Shown piece by piece: positions 12,503 through 12,852 of a stretch of DNA of 12,852 nt. The DNA is from Verrucomicrobiia bacterium (GTDB lineage: Bacteria > Verrucomicrobiota > Verrucomicrobiia > Limisphaerales > UBA1319). The notes beneath the pieces are model-generated. The model did no database searches. It worked only from the letters and a program-made list of their open reading frames with translations, and was not told the origin of the DNA. The position numbers and the translations under genes are program-made. The first letter of the stretch is position 1. Every line of letters begins with the position of its first letter. The stretch lies in assembly GCA_017880715.1 (NCBI GenBank), contig JADGRT010000037.1:1-12852 (forward strand), in the 5' to 3' direction.

Positions 12503-12852
12503 TCAGGTGAAGTAAGGATTTTTCACGCCGCGCTCGGCGTAATCCTTCAGGCAGACGAGCAGATGTCCCCACGTCGTGTTGCAGAAATGGCAATGGTCGC
12601 CGCCGCGTTCCCAGCCGCCGTGACAGAATTTCAGCAGCACCTCGTCGTCCTGCGGTTCGAGGATGAATTCCTGCGTCGTGCCGACCCAATCCGTCGAAGT
12701 GCTCTCGACGCATTTCCTGCGCACGAGCGAGGGCGGCATCAATTGCTCGATGCGCATCTGAAAAACGGTCGAATGGTCGAAGAAGCCAAAGACCGCCATG
12801 CCGCCGGTGCTGGCGTCCATCTTCACATCGGTCGTCCACCACGCGCGGATGC
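12503..12852 (-). CDS. SRPBCC/START-fold protein, AHSA1-like (5' end beyond window)
   Basis: The frame is open from the right window edge to TGA (12503-12505). It reads IRAWWTTDVKMDASTGG, then FGFFDHSTVFQMRIEQL, WVGTTQEFILEPQDDEVLLKF and, near the end, TTWGHLLVCLKDYAERG. WWT-x-D-V at the start, strands of the form FxF...MRIEQL and T-x-FxLEPxxDxVLLKF, and a C-terminal helix with WGHLLVCLKDY are the classic SRPBCC (Hsp90-activator-like) pattern. Members bind hydrophobic ligands or act in stress-related roles; the ligand here is unknown. An unusual histidine/cysteine run, GGDHCHFCNTTW, precedes the C-terminal helix. GTG 12824 and ATG 12818 are internal, so the real start is to the right of the window. 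Confidence 0.8.
   Translation of the reverse strand, partial: IRAWWTTDVKMDASTGGMAVFGFFDHSTVFQMRIEQLMPPSLVRRKCVESTSTDWVGTTQEFILEPQDDEVLLKFCHGGWERGGDHCHFCNTTWGHLLVCLKDYAERGVKNPYFT

Overview
This window most likely comes from a free-living, polysaccharide-degrading bacterium of the Verrucomicrobiota (Pedosphaerales/Limisphaerales-like). I infer this from the mix of contents rather than from any marker gene. There are three secreted carbohydrate-active proteins in a row, a PEP-CTERM sorting tail on a HAF-type remnant, moderately high GC, and gene-poor spacers full of small palindromic and tandem repeats. No rRNA, tRNA or CRISPR array was seen.

Layout. Positions 1-123 are the 3' end of elongation factor P (efp). 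A 34-bp tandem repeat and a repeat-rich spacer follow. Positions 447-2355 hold a two-gene type IV toxin-antitoxin (AbiE) locus: an intact AbiEi-like antitoxin overlaps by ATGA a nucleotidyltransferase toxin gene whose frame is broken near its 3' end. A 25-codon reading frame that starts like a type I restriction HsdR subunit follows. A minus-strand family-2 O-methyltransferase (2478-3587) is bracketed by two diverged direct repeats of about 60 bp. A repeat-filled spacer then leads into the carbohydrate block.

The carbohydrate block (3984-10222) has three plus-strand genes. They are a secreted five-bladed beta-propeller glycoside hydrolase-like protein, a 1010-residue fusion enzyme (GH5, X2-like modules, GH43, CBM6-like), and a 591-residue two-lobed beta-helix protein of the GH55-like type. 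The last two are 12 bp apart and probably co-transcribed. Together they look like a small extracellular plant-glucan or hemicellulose degradation set. No transporter or regulator for it lies in the window.

The 3' part (10223-12852) has accessory character. A small unknown ORF lies inside a frame of direct and inverted repeats. It abuts the truncated tail of a HAF/PEP-CTERM protein. Next come a 363-residue membrane-anchored protein with nine 15-bp tandem repeats encoding an Ala/Pro-rich stalk, a cluster of hairpins between convergent genes, and the 3' part of a minus-strand SRPBCC/AHSA1-like protein running off the right edge.

The most unusual items are the GH5-GH43 fusion with a base-composition step at its join, the repeat-bounded cassette at 10299-10748, the repeat-bracketed methyltransferase, and the antitoxin with a possible nuclease-fold N-terminus. 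I did not find a clearly new multi-gene system.
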